26,406 nt of DNA from JACCWM01 sp040393065 (GCA_040393065.1 JBEBUW010000059.1:1-26406); one strand, 5' to 3'. Counted from the first letter of the stretch, positions 1 through 8,623 are shown. Numbers and translations: made by a program. The notes: generated from the letters alone by a model not told the origin.

Positions 1-234
1 GCCTCAGCGCAGCGCCGCCGGTCGTTTTAGCCCTCGGCGTCAGCCGACGGGGCCCAACAACGCAAACCACCCAACACCTCCCACGCCCCCCCCAAAGCTG
101 CGCCAGCAGCCCGCTGCGCCAGCAGCGCACAACCCAACGCCTGCGGCGAGGCATAAATCGAGGAGCGCGAAGCCGTTCCCGCAGGGATAGGCCTCATAGG
201 CCGTCCCGAGGAGAACGGCAAAGCGATCGTCGAT
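1..234. other. gene-free left flank downstream of the dinG-like gene
   Basis: I see no credible protein gene here. Open frames exist, but they are by-products of the C-rich + strand. The stretch holds a direct repeat (97-126), a weak hairpin around 31-53 (arms CCCTCGGC and GCCGACGGGG around GTCA) and most of a long inverted repeat (154-237). No T-run follows any hairpin on either strand, so no intrinsic terminator can be called for the helicase gene that ends at 235. Confidence 0.6.
97..126. repeat. 14-nt direct repeat, two copies
   Basis: GCTGCGCCAGCAGC occurs at 97-110 and again, identically, at 113-126. Each copy is self-complementary (GCTG/CAGC around CGC), so each can form a small hairpin. 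Function unknown. Confidence 0.7.
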
Positions 235-237
235 TTA
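154..237. repeat. 84-bp imperfect inverted repeat at the helicase gene 3' end
   Basis: The outer arms TAAATCGA (154-161) and TCGATTTA (230-237) pair perfectly. Inside them GCCGTTC (172-178) pairs with GAACGGC (213-219), GGGA (184-187) with TCCC (204-207), and GGCC (190-193) with GGCC (199-202) around a five-base loop. The right arm contains the helicase stop codon (TAA, 237-235 on the minus strand), so the end of the coding region lies inside the palindrome. No U-tract follows. It looks more like a REP/BIME- or MITE-type palindrome, or an mRNA-stabilising hairpin, than an intrinsic terminator. Confidence 0.65.
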
Positions 238-2202
238 GGTCCGCCGCCCCAGCCCAACCCACCAGTGTTTGACAGCAGGCGCAGTCCACACAACCGGAGC
301 CGGAGGTAAAGTATGGAGAAAATATTTGCCGTAACGTGCATGCGCCAGACGCGAATCCAGAATCGCCACAACCCCGCGATCACTACGCGAGCGAATCAAG
401 CGCCCGAATCCCTGCTTCAAAGTCAACGCAGCCATCGGCACTGACAGACTCATAAACGAGTTGATTCCGTTCGCATCCAGATGATCCAGCCGCGCCTTGA
501 GCAAAGGATCGGACGGATTCCCAAACGGAAGTTTGTCGATGATCACCAGACTGAGCTGGTCGCCTTCGACGTCGATTCCTTCCCAGAAGGAGCTCGTCGC
601 AAACAGAATCGAACCGGGCTTCGAGCGAAAATCGGCCAGCAGTTCCGTGCGCGATTTATCGCCCTGTTTTAAGACCGGATAGGTTTCGCGCAGCTTCGGC
701 GCGAGCTCCGCATACACCGTATTGAGGTTGGAATAGCTCGTAAACAGAACAAACGCGCGGCCTTCCGTGATGTTGACCAGATACTCCACAATCGTGGCGA
801 CATTCGTGCAGAAATTCGCGTCGTTCGGCGGCGGCAATTTGTGCGGCACATAGACCACGCACTGATCTTCGTAATTGAAGACCGACGACAAGATCACCTC
901 ATCGATCTCAAACCTGGGTTTGTTGCCGACGAGCATACCCATGCGCCGCTTAAAGAAATCGAGCGTACCGCCGGTAGCCAGCGTCGCGGATGTAAACACC
1001 AGACTTTCGTGACTATCGAGCAGTTTATCCCGCAGCAAAAACCCTAAATCGATCGGCGCGGCCTGCAAAAACACGCCCGAATCGCGCACATCGCCCAGAT
1101 ACGCGTATTTCGGATCTTCGCTGCCCAGCACAAAGCTGAACTCGCGCGCGATATCCTCACAACGCCCCACCAGACGATCTTTCACCTCACCAAGGTCGGA
1201 AAGAAACGCCAGCGCACTGCGCAGCTCGGCAAGCGCATTCTTGAGCTCGGTCGCCGCCAGATCGATCTGTTCTTTGCGATCTTCCCGCACGATTGCGTCG
1301 CGCGTATACCGTCCCGGACTCAAACCGCGCGCCAGCACAGTAAAAAACGCGTGCGCCTTCTGCGTCATTTCGTTGAGCGCAACCGTGACATCGCCGTTGG
1401 AAATCTCCTCAATTTCCATCGCACGCTCGATATCACTGCTCAATTCCGTGAAATGGAAAATCGACGTGTTCATCCCGAAGTATTCGGTCGCGATGTCTTC
1501 CAGATGATGCGCTTCGTCAAAAACCACGGCATCGTAATCGCCCAGAAGTTCGCCGTGGCCGCGATCCCGGATCGCCAGATCTGCAAAAAACAGATGATGA
1601 TTCACCACGATCAGATCTGCCTCGCGCGCCTGTTCCCGCACGCGCATGACGTGGCAATCCTCATAGAACGGACAACGCGCGCCCAGGCAGGCTTCCGCAC
1701 TGACCGACAGATCGTGCCAGCCCGCGTAATTGTCCGGCAAACCTGGAATCTCCGCCCGATCTCCGGTTTTCGTGCTGTAGGCCCACTCCACAATCGAGGA
1801 CCAGTGCTTTTTGTCCTCGCGCGAGCGAAACATCGGCTCCTGCGCCATCTCCGAAAACCGCTGCTTGCACAGATAGTTTTTGCGCCCCTTGAGCAGCACC
1901 GCGTTGAATTTTTGGGGCAAATGTTTGGCCAGAAACGGGATATCCTTAAAAAATATCTGCTCCTGCAACGCCTTGGTTCCGGTGCTGACGACCACGCGCT
2001 TGCCACTCAAAAGCGCAGGGATCAGATACGCCAGCGTTTTGCCCGTACCCGTCGCCGCCTCGACGATCAGCGGCCGTTTCGAGCTAAAAACCTGCTCCAC
2101 ACGCGTCGCCATCTCGAGTTGCTGCGGCCGATACTCGTACTTTTCCAGCCGCTGACTGAGCAAACCGCCCGGCCCCAGAATACTTTCCATGGATATCGTC
2201 AT
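235..2202 (-). CDS. DinG-like ATP-dependent DNA helicase (XPD family, SF2)
   Basis: A 655-aa helicase of the DinG/YoaA/XPD family. These are 5'-3' Fe-S helicases that unwind DNA and R-loop structures during repair. Seen in the sequence: Walker A ATGTGKT with its lysine at about residue 55; DEAH box D229-H232; motif VI QGFGRLIR near the C-terminus; and four cysteines (C112, C172, C177, C183) spaced between motifs I and II as in the XPD-family [4Fe-4S] domain. The length is normal for a DinG without a nuclease domain. I chose the ATG at 2202, seven bases after the stop of the exonuclease gene and with a weak GAG six bases upstream. An in-frame GTG at 2235 and an ATG at 2190 are alternatives. 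It is almost certainly co-transcribed with the exonuclease gene. The stop codon lies in a long palindrome. Family assignment is firm; the in vivo substrate is inferred. Confidence 0.93.
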   Translation of the reverse strand: MTISMESILGPGGLLSQRLEKYEYRPQQLEMATRVEQVFSSKRPLIVEAATGTGKTLAYLIPALLSGKRVVVSTGTKALQEQIFFKDIPFLAKHLPQKFNAVLLKGRKNYLCKQRFSEMAQEPMFRSREDKKHWSSIVEWAYSTKTGDRAEIPGLPDNYAGWHDLSVSAEACLGARCPFYEDCHVMRVREQAREADLIVVNHHLFFADLAIRDRGHGELLGDYDAVVFDEAHHLEDIATEYFGMNTSIFHFTELSSDIERAMEIEEISNGDVTVALNEMTQKAHAFFTVLARGLSPGRYTRDAIVREDRKEQIDLAATELKNALAELRSALAFLSDLGEVKDRLVGRCEDIAREFSFVLGSEDPKYAYLGDVRDSGVFLQAAPIDLGFLLRDKLLDSHESLVFTSATLATGGTLDFFKRRMGMLVGNKPRFEIDEVILSSVFNYEDQCVVYVPHKLPPPNDANFCTNVATIVEYLVNITEGRAFVLFTSYSNLNTVYAELAPKLRETYPVLKQGDKSRTELLADFRSKPGSILFATSSFWEGIDVEGDQLSLVIIDKLPFGNPSDPLLKARLDHLDANGINSFMSLSVPMAALTLKQGFGRLIRSRSDRGVVAILDSRLAHARYGKYFLHTLPPAPVVWTAPAVKHWWVGLGRRT

Positions 2203-2209
2203 GTTCTGC

Positions 2210-2959
2210 TCAGGAATCCGGCGCTTCCGGCACACTCATATACAGCGCGCGCAGCGGATCTGCCTCATCGCCGTACACATACGCCGGCCCGAGCCCGATG
2301 GGTTGCTCGCTCGAAAGCGCACCAAACGCATTGTTTCCACCACTTCGCCCGCGCCAGCCGCTCATATCCGACGCCTGCGCCGCTTCCCACTGCGCCTGCA
2401 AAAGCAACAACTGCTCAAGACTTTCCGGCAACCTGTCTGCGAACGCAAAAAGCACATGCCCGGTCACCGTCGCGTCATGCGTTGCGCGGTGCGCCTCCTC
2501 CAGCGGAATCCCCAGCAACTTGGAAATCGCCCCCAGGTTTTTGCGCGGATGATTCTTGAAAAACTGCCGGGCAAAGATCAGCGGATCGAGCGTCGGCGCA
2601 TCATCCGGCCAGGCCAGCCCGCAGCGCTCCAGCTCATTGCGCATAAAACTGCGATCAAAGCTCAGGTTGTACGCAACAATCCCCACGCCCTGCAGCCGTT
2701 TGTGGATCTCCGGCGCAAGCTCCGCAAACGTCGGTTTATCCGCAACATCGTCATCCGTAATACCCGTAATCCGCGTCGAATCCGCCGGAATCGGCCGCTC
2801 CGGATTGATCAATTCACCATACGTTTCAACGACTTCCCCGCCCTCAAAACGAATAATGCCGACCTCAATCACGCGGTCCCCGACCGGATCAAGTCCGGTC
2901 GTCTCAACGTCGAGCACCGCCAACGGCAAATCTTTCCATAATTTCGGCCAGCCTGTCAC
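2210..2959 (-). CDS. DnaQ-like 3'-5' exonuclease (DEDDh)
   Basis: A 249-aa exonuclease of the DnaQ/epsilon fold, predicted to remove nucleotides from 3' ends with two metal ions. All DEDDh residues are visible: D17 and E19 in LDVETTG (ExoI), D102 in NLSFDRSF (ExoII), and H157 with D162 in HRATHDA (ExoIII). The nuclease core fills residues 10-175; the remaining 75 residues are not recognisable. The start is GTG at 2959, supported by AGGAG at 2966-2970 with a six-base spacer. The gene precedes the DinG-like helicase with a seven-base gap. In many Firmicutes the same two activities are fused in one DinG polypeptide, so this pair looks like the unfused form. It could instead be a stand-alone proofreading or repair nuclease. 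Confidence 0.92.
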   Translation of the reverse strand: MTGWPKLWKDLPLAVLDVETTGLDPVGDRVIEVGIIRFEGGEVVETYGELINPERPIPADSTRITGITDDDVADKPTFAELAPEIHKRLQGVGIVAYNLSFDRSFMRNELERCGLAWPDDAPTLDPLIFARQFFKNHPRKNLGAISKLLGIPLEEAHRATHDATVTGHVLFAFADRLPESLEQLLLLQAQWEAAQASDMSGWRGRSGGNNAFGALSSEQPIGLGPAYVYGDEADPLRALYMSVPEAPDS

Positions 2960-3028
2960 AATCCACTCCTTTACTTCCGATCATTTCCATTCAATCTGGA
3001 CGCACAAAACAGCATCGCCCTGCACCCT

Positions 3029-3057
3029 GTCATACTGATTGAATGTTCACAAGACAA
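3029..3057 (-). promoter_or_regulatory. candidate promoter for the exonuclease-helicase operon
   Basis: On the minus strand TTGTCT (3057-3052) and TATGAC (3034-3029) are 17 bases apart. Each matches four of six sigma-70 consensus positions. They lie about 70 bases upstream of the GTG start at 2959. Weak, pattern-based call only. Confidence 0.25.
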
Positions 3058-3144
3058 CAACGCGCACACAGGAATTCCCCTTCCAACCCGCCCCCGGTTT
3101 TCCAGTTTTTCTAATTTCCTTCAACCACTTAGAAAGACAATCGC

Positions 3145-3822
3145 TCAAAATCCGGTTTCAGATTCGCTTCCCGGAAACGTCTTTGACATACGCTCTTCCA
3201 GGCGCAAATGCATCAAACCATCGAGGATTTCTGGCTCATCAAACAACGAACACGCGATCAGCTCGATCCACGTCGCCGGCCCACCCCCGGATTTCACCTG
3301 CAACTGCAAGCTCCGCCTGGGCCACACCACATTGGTCGATTCCGGCACATACACCTTCTGATCTGGCCTCAACTGCGCCCGGTACGCCAGTTTTTTCTCG
3401 CCACCGCCGCCATAAAACGCCGACATATCGGCCACGATCAGACAACTCTCATCCGAAATATTGAGCAGCGCATGGGAATTTTTCGCCGTGATCTGATAAC
3501 GCTCCACCACATTGCCGGCCTTATCGAGGATCTCCACCTTCGAAGTCCCGCCGATAAGCTCTACAACCGTCGCATTGTGTGCGAGTATCTCCACCGGCGG
3601 ACGGCCATCGACCACAACTTGCCGTTCCCGATCGCTCATATTCAGCACGTACAACTCACCGCGACCATACAAAATCGAGCGATGCCCGAACCAGCCCGTG
3701 CCAATCAACTGACCGATCGACCCCAGGGCAGCGACCACAAGAAGGATACCGACAATCCACAGGATCGCTTTTTTCCACCTGCTCCCAGACTCTGCATCGT
3801 CGATCGATTCAAATTCGGACAT
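3145..3822 (-). CDS. single-span membrane protein of unknown function
   Basis: A 225-aa protein that I do not recognise. An acidic N-terminus (residues 1-13) is followed by SRWKK and one hydrophobic segment at about residues 18-40. The remaining roughly 185 residues are soluble and rich in short beta-type stretches. Basic residues before the membrane segment suggest a cytoplasmic N-terminus and an extracytoplasmic body. I chose ATG 3822 because the protein starts cleanly just before the membrane segment. The open frame continues upstream to an ATG at 4011 (288 aa), but those extra 63 residues are low quality and would run into the divergent promoter. Neither start has a strong ribosome-binding site. 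The gene diverges from the AsmA/GT51 gene at 4035. Function unknown. Confidence 0.72.
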   Translation of the reverse strand: MSEFESIDDAESGSRWKKAILWIVGILLVVAALGSIGQLIGTGWFGHRSILYGRGELYVLNMSDRERQVVVDGRPPVEILAHNATVVELIGGTSKVEILDKAGNVVERYQITAKNSHALLNISDESCLIVADMSAFYGGGGEKKLAYRAQLRPDQKVYVPESTNVVWPRRSLQLQVKSGGGPATWIELIACSLFDEPEILDGLMHLRLEERMSKTFPGSESETGF

Positions 3823-3998
3823 GATTACGTACCAACTCTGGTAAAAAAGCCTCAAAATTTCGCCCAATTCCGACCAGGAAAATGACTCCCAACCGAAAAC
3901 CGGCAGCCGAGAATCGGCGAGCATGCCATAGTGGAAGATGATTTCAAAGTAAGGGTGAGAGCGACGGTGACTGGAACGTTTTTCCTTCAGCGTTCCGA

Positions 3999-4028
3999 TA
4001 GACTTATGCATGTTTGTTCACCTATAAT
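3999..4028 (+). promoter_or_regulatory. candidate sigma-70 promoter for the AsmA/GT51 gene
   Basis: A perfect -10 box TATAAT lies at 4023-4028, with TAGACT (four of six) at 3999-4004, an 18-base spacer. The expected transcription start, about seven bases downstream, falls at the ATG at 4035, so the transcript could be leaderless. A six-base inverted repeat (GGAACG 3973-3978, CGTTCC 3991-3996) just upstream could be an operator. Confidence 0.5.
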
Positions 4029-4034
4029 GCGGCC

Positions 4035-6593
4035 ATGAATTTGTCCGAAAAAACGGGCGTAGAACCCACCTCACAACCCATCCCACCCAACAGCGAACGC
4101 GCCGCCCGACGAGTGATCTCCAGGTTTTTTGCGTCGCCGACATGCACGATTTTTCTGGCAATTCTTCTGCTTTTCGTCCTTTCCTACGCGGTACGCACGC
4201 AGGCCGTCCTGGGCCATTTCATCGCGCCTCACCTCCAGCGAATCGCCGCCCAGAACCACATCGCCCTGGAAATCGAATCGATCGCGCCCGACGGCTGGAC
4301 CAGCGTGCGCATCGAACGCGTCGTCGCAAGCCGCAGCCATCACCGAGGCGCGGCTCTGGCCCGCATCGAAGCGATCCGCCTGACGCCGTCCCTCAAAGAC
4401 TTGCTGCAAGGAAACCTGCGTTTCAAAGCGATCCACCTGGACAACAGCGACCTCTGGCTCGAAGGCACACAAAGCCCCGCCCTGGCCGCGACCGTACAAA
4501 AAAACGCCACCGAACCGCCCGCAACCGCGCTTTCCAATAACCAGGCCGCGCTTTTCGCAAACCTCCAAAAATCACTCGCCAGGTATCTCACCGACGGCGC
4601 GCAAATCTCCACGCACGAACTTCATCTGCACGCGCGCTATTTTCCGCGCCTTGCACAGATCCACGACCTGCGCATCGAAACCGCGACCGCGATCTGGAGC
4701 CCGCTCCACACCATCTCCCACGCCACGGCCCACGGAAACTTCCCGGACGGCGCCCCCTTCCAGGTGGAATTTTCCGCAAGCCAACCAACCAAGAACCCGG
4801 CCCCGTCCGCGCAAGGCCGACACTTCACCCTGCAAGCCCCCGGCCTTGCGCTCGACCAGTTCCTGAACGCAAAACTTCCCGCCTCCCTGCGCGTGGACGC
4901 CATCCGCTGGTGCGAATCCTGCTCCGACGCCAGAATTACGCTCGAAAACCTGGCCGTTCACCTGGAAAACGCACCCCTCGAAGCCAGCTTCTTCGCGCCC
5001 ACCCTGCACATCGATCGCCGCGAGAAACCCAACACCGCCCCGACCGCGCAAGAACGCCTGATTTCCGCCAACGCCGCCCACTCCCAGCTCATCCTCGGCC
5101 AGTCCCCGCGCCACCTGATTGCCATCGAACAGGTCGATTTCGAACTCGCCCCGGACCGCTTCGTCACCGGACAAATCCGCCTGCAAGACTCCGCCGGCGG
5201 ATGGTTCAAAGCCCAGGGACGCTGGAGCTTCCTCAACGACGAAATCGAATTCGACATTCAGTTCGAAGACTTCGCCCTGCACAACGCACACGGCGTCATC
5301 ACCACCGTTTCCCCGCTGCACCGCGCCATCGCCAACGGCCGCGTCCACAGCATATTCGATCTGCGCCTGGGCCTGCTGCGCAGCGAATTCCGCACAGATC
5401 TGCGCGACCTCACCATGCACCTGCCCTTTCTGGCCTCCGACAACCTCGTGTTCGAGCGCGTCGGCCTCCAGATGGACACGCTCTTAGACCTCAAAGCCAA
5501 AAGCCTCAGCATTACCGACGGCCAGGTGCGCTTCCGCAGCGTCGAACCCCTGGACTTCCACGCCCAGATCGCCGCCACGCATCCCGGCTGGACCTTTTTA
5601 GCGCGCGTCAACGGCCAGAACCTGCAAGCTCCCGTCCTGCTCGACAGCCTGCCCGCCGCCCTCACCGGCGTCCTGCGCGACGCCCGCATCGGCGGCCAAT
5701 TCGATATTTCGCTCCACACCGCCGGTCACACGATGTACCCCGACAGCCTGATCCTCGACACTCATTTCGGCGGCAACGTCGAAGTCCTGCGCGACGGCCG
5801 CTACATCGACGTGCGCGTCTTAAAAGGCGACGGCCAGCCCACCACCGACACCTCCGGCCACAGCATCCGCACCGTCGAATCCTCCGCCTGGGTCAATTTC
5901 GAAGACCTGCCCCCGCACATTCCCTTTGCCCTGATCTCGGCCGAAGACGCCGCCTTCTTCAAACACGCCGGCCTGGACTGGGTCGGTTTGCGCATGGCCA
6001 TGATCCACAACCTGCGCCAGGGAACCTTCGAGCGCGGCGGCTCCACCATCACCCAGCAACTCGCCAAAAACCTCTTCCTGACCCACAACCGCACGCTTTC
6101 CCGCAAACTCCAGGAAGCGTTTTTGACCTGGCGCATCGAGTCCGAACTCGAAAAAGAACGCATCCTCGAACTCTACGTAAACGTCGTCGAGTGGGGCCCC
6201 GACATCCACGGAATCCAGCGTGCCGCCGAATACTATTTCAACACCGACGCCACCAGGCTCACGGCCGCGCAAATGCTCATGCTCGGCGCCATCCTGCCCA
6301 ATCCTGTCCACTTCGGCGCTGCCTTAAAAGCCGGCTACCTGCCCTCCTCGCGCCAGGCAAAATCCCTGCGCGCCCTCACCAACATGCGCTTTTTAGGACA
6401 CCTCGACTGGCCCGAGTACTACAGCGCACGCGACGCCCTCAACCGCGGCCAACTCGCCGGCCCCGGCGATGAACCCTTTGCAATCTGTGCCGACGACGAA
6501 ACCGCACCCGAAGGCGCCCCCTCCTGCAAAAGCGTGACGGATTATAAAAACAACCCCTTCTCCGACACCGGCCTCATTCCTCTTTCTCAGTAG
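4035..6593 (+). CDS. AsmA-like/GT51 peptidoglycan glycosyltransferase fusion
   Basis: An 852-aa inner-membrane protein. One membrane segment lies at about residues 37-56. Residues 60-600 are a long extracytoplasmic beta-rich region that begins like AsmA/TamB-family proteins. The C-terminal third (about 610-800) is a glycosyltransferase family 51 domain, which polymerises lipid II into glycan strands. GT51 hallmarks: AEDAAFFKH with catalytic-type E637, ERGGSTITQQLAKNL at about 666-680, and a helical RKLQEA segment followed by ILELYVN. There is no transpeptidase domain. Monofunctional transglycosylases such as MtgA have about 240 residues, so the N-terminal region is a large addition. The start is the ATG at 4035, 12 bases after the start of the TATAAT box; an in-frame start at 4014 would overlap the promoter. 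No Shine-Dalgarno is visible. The 3' end overlaps the convergent YihY gene by 20 bp. Confidence 0.88.
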   Translation: MNLSEKTGVEPTSQPIPPNSERAARRVISRFFASPTCTIFLAILLLFVLSYAVRTQAVLGHFIAPHLQRIAAQNHIALEIESIAPDGWTSVRIERVVASRSHHRGAALARIEAIRLTPSLKDLLQGNLRFKAIHLDNSDLWLEGTQSPALAATVQKNATEPPATALSNNQAALFANLQKSLARYLTDGAQISTHELHLHARYFPRLAQIHDLRIETATAIWSPLHTISHATAHGNFPDGAPFQVEFSASQPTKNPAPSAQGRHFTLQAPGLALDQFLNAKLPASLRVDAIRWCESCSDARITLENLAVHLENAPLEASFFAPTLHIDRREKPNTAPTAQERLISANAAHSQLILGQSPRHLIAIEQVDFELAPDRFVTGQIRLQDSAGGWFKAQGRWSFLNDEIEFDIQFEDFALHNAHGVITTVSPLHRAIANGRVHSIFDLRLGLLRSEFRTDLRDLTMHLPFLASDNLVFERVGLQMDTLLDLKAKSLSITDGQVRFRSVEPLDFHAQIAATHPGWTFLARVNGQNLQAPVLLDSLPAALTGVLRDARIGGQFDISLHTAGHTMYPDSLILDTHFGGNVEVLRDGRYIDVRVLKGDGQPTTDTSGHSIRTVESSAWVNFEDLPPHIPFALISAEDAAFFKHAGLDWVGLRMAMIHNLRQGTFERGGSTITQQLAKNLFLTHNRTLSRKLQEAFLTWRIESELEKERILELYVNVVEWGPDIHGIQRAAEYYFNTDATRLTAAQMLMLGAILPNPVHFGAALKAGYLPSSRQAKSLRALTNMRFLGHLDWPEYYSARDALNRGQLAGPGDEPFAICADDETAPEGAPSCKSVTDYKNNPFSDTGLIPLSQ

Positions 6594-7617
6594 GCGGCTT
6601 CGTAGCCGACTTCGGCACCGACTGCGCCGGCACGTCGCTCCCCTTTTCCACCACCTGCTGCGGAATCGCCGCCATCATCTGCGAATCGCGAATCTTCGCC
6701 AGCTTTCGGCGAATCCCCTCCTGCAACTCCTGATGCCACGGCACGCCGGCATGTTCATTGCGCTCAAGCTCGGCGATCACCTGCGCGCCCAGCAGCACGA
6801 TCACCGCCGCGACTTCCATCGTCAAAAGCACGATGATCACCGTCGCCAGCGAGCCATACATAACGTTCACCAGCGAAATATTCGAGAAATACCAGACCAG
6901 GAAATAGCGCACGATTTCCCACAAAAACGTCGCCGTCATGCCCCCGATCAGCGCGCGATGAAACCGCACCCGAATCGCCGGCATGATCTCGTAAAACGCC
7001 GTAAACAACAGCGTCAGCCCCACCACGCCAAACAGGTGCAAGAGCGCCGACGACGCCCAGTCCAGCGATATATCCTTGCCCACAATGGGTATCTGATACG
7101 AATCCGCCGGCAGCGCATTGATCACCGCCGTCATCGCGGTGAGCATCATCACCCCGATGCCGATCACCGCCATAAAAAAGAACGGCAACAGCGCCGAAAC
7201 CAGAAAATGACGACGATGGCTCTGCTCCGGCTTCCCGAAAATCACCGTCATCGCATTTTCCATCGTGCGAAACGCAATCGAGCCAAAAAACACCAGCACC
7301 GCAAGGCCGATGACCCCGATCACATCGCGCTCGATCATGAAGGCCGACAGCGCCTCGGTCAGCGTCTGTGCCTGCCCCGGCACCAGCAAAGCCAGCTCCA
7401 CCGAGAGCGTCGCCAGAAGCCGGTGCTCATCAATAAAGTGCGACGCAAAGATCAAGATCAACGCGCACAACGGAATCAACGAAAGCAAGGTGTTGTACGC
7501 AACCGCGCCCGACAACAACAGGCCATTGTTCTGGAAAAAAAATCGCGTAACCACGCGATAGATAAACTTAAAAAACCGTGCCCCACCCTTGCCTAATCGT
7601 TTGAACCACTGACTCAC
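6574..7617 (-). CDS. YihY/BrkB (virulence factor BrkB) family membrane protein
   Basis: A 347-aa polytopic inner-membrane protein of the YihY/UPF0761 family, once mislabelled ribonuclease BN. About six hydrophobic segments are visible. The family-typical N-terminal block is present (GLLLSGAVAYNTLLSLIPL), as is the later IRVRFHRALIGGM region before the last helices. The C-terminal tail is hydrophilic and proline/lysine-rich. I chose GTG 7617 because GGAGG lies at 7626-7630 with an eight-base spacer. The longest frame starts at 7689 but adds 24 residues without a ribosome-binding site. The molecular function of the family is unresolved. The gene's stop codon lies inside the 3' end of the oppositely oriented glycosyltransferase gene. 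Confidence 0.9.
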   Translation of the reverse strand: MSQWFKRLGKGGARFFKFIYRVVTRFFFQNNGLLLSGAVAYNTLLSLIPLCALILIFASHFIDEHRLLATLSVELALLVPGQAQTLTEALSAFMIERDVIGVIGLAVLVFFGSIAFRTMENAMTVIFGKPEQSHRRHFLVSALLPFFFMAVIGIGVMMLTAMTAVINALPADSYQIPIVGKDISLDWASSALLHLFGVVGLTLLFTAFYEIMPAIRVRFHRALIGGMTATFLWEIVRYFLVWYFSNISLVNVMYGSLATVIIVLLTMEVAAVIVLLGAQVIAELERNEHAGVPWHQELQEGIRRKLAKIRDSQMMAAIPQQVVEKGSDVPAQSVPKSATKPPTEKEE

Positions 7618-7625
7618 ACGCTCTC

Positions 7626-7630
7626 CCTCC
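7626..7630 (-). promoter_or_regulatory. ribosome-binding site deciding the YihY start
   Basis: GGAGG on the minus strand, eight bases before the GTG at 7617. It moves the start 72 bases downstream of the longest open frame. Confidence 0.7.
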
Positions 7631-7834
7631 GCACCGGAGTACAGAAAACCTACAGGAACCACAAAACGCCGCGTTTGCATACATCGCACACCTCACACCA
7701 TCAACCGCCTATTTTATCTGCTCGCGCCCCCGAACCATCCAACCAATAAACTCCAGGTTTGCGATCACGCTCAGAGAGAATACCTTTTAATCACAAGATT
7801 ATTCTTCGTAGGCTTTCGACTCACGAGGGATGCC

Positions 7835-8488
7835 ATGGCACATATTCACTCCGTTCTTCCACTCCAGTCCGTCGGCGAGGAGTTCGCGAATACGGCTACG
7901 CACGCGATTGGCTTTGGGCTGGCGATTGCAGGATTCATCTATTTACTGACCCTGGCTCTGGCCCTCGACGGCATCTGGCCCACCATCGGTTGCGGCATTT
8001 ACGGCGTTACGCTTTTGCTTACCTATGGCGGCTCCACGATTTACCACAGCGTCCAGATCCCCCACATCAAACGCTGGCTCCGCGTCTGCGATCACGCCGC
8101 CATTTACCTGCTGATCGCCGGCACCTACACACCGTTTACCTTCATCGCCCTGCGCGACAGCATCGGCTGGACGCTCTTTTGCATCATCTGGTGCCTGGGC
8201 ATCATCGGCGCCGTCTACAAATTTCTCTTCTTCGGCCACTACAACCGCCTGACGATGGCCCTCTACCTGATCATGGGCGGCCTGATCTTTCTTTTCGCCG
8301 GCCCTCTGGTCGAATCCCTCCCCTTTGAAAGCTTCTTATGGCTCGTCGCCGGCGCGGTTTTCTACACGAGCGGACTGTTTTTCTTCGTCCAGGATTACCG
8401 CCGCTACTTCCACGCCATCTGGCACCTCTTCGTGCTGGCCGGAAGCGCCGCCCATTACATGGCCATCCTACTGTGCATCAAACACTAG
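7835..8488 (+). CDS. hemolysin III / PAQR-family seven-helix membrane protein
   Basis: A 217-aa protein of the hemolysin III (YqfA/YplQ, PAQR-like) family with about seven transmembrane helices. The metal-site residues of the family are visible: S67 and H71 in GGSTIYH, D86-H87 in CDHAAIY, and H193 with H197 in the HxxxH of HAIWH near the end. Members are proposed zinc-dependent membrane hydrolases or membrane-homeostasis proteins; the hemolysin name is historical. The length is typical. The start ATG 7835 has GAGGG with a five-base spacer. The 217-bp gap to the divergent YihY start could hold promoters for both, but I see no convincing pair of boxes. Tandem repeats begin 37 bp after the stop codon. 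Confidence 0.93.
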   Translation: MAHIHSVLPLQSVGEEFANTATHAIGFGLAIAGFIYLLTLALALDGIWPTIGCGIYGVTLLLTYGGSTIYHSVQIPHIKRWLRVCDHAAIYLLIAGTYTPFTFIALRDSIGWTLFCIIWCLGIIGAVYKFLFFGHYNRLTMALYLIMGGLIFLFAGPLVESLPFESFLWLVAGAVFYTSGLFFFVQDYRRYFHAIWHLFVLAGSAAHYMAILLCIKH

Positions 8489-8525
8489 ACCCCCGGAACC
8501 AGGCCGACTTGCTGCAAGTATCATC

Positions 8526-8623
8526 GAAGCACTTTGGAAGCCTCGGCGAACGCTCCGGCCAGGAGTTGAAGCACTTTGGAAGCCTCGGCGAACGCTCCGG
8601 CCAGGAGTCGAAGCACTTCCCAG
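8526..8623. repeat. 42-bp tandem repeat, family A (two copies plus a partial)
   Basis: Copies start at 8526 (GAAGCACTTTGGAAGCCTCG), 8568 and 8610, an exact 42-bp period. The first two copies are nearly identical; the third diverges after about ten bases. The inner frame GCCTnnGCGAAnnCTC is shared with family B just downstream, suggesting a common origin. It lies between the 3' ends of two convergent genes. Confidence 0.9.

Noticed and set aside
27..383. A 118-codon minus-strand frame at the left end
   Set aside because: It overlaps the helicase gene in another frame and crosses the palindrome; no motif or ribosome-binding site.
1351..2559. A 402-codon + strand frame across the helicase and exonuclease genes
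   Set aside because: It is antisense to two firmly identified enzymes and has shadow-type composition.
4572..5420. A 282-codon minus-strand frame inside the AsmA-like region
   Set aside because: Glycine/glutamate/valine-rich antisense shadow; the + strand protein has coherent fold signatures.
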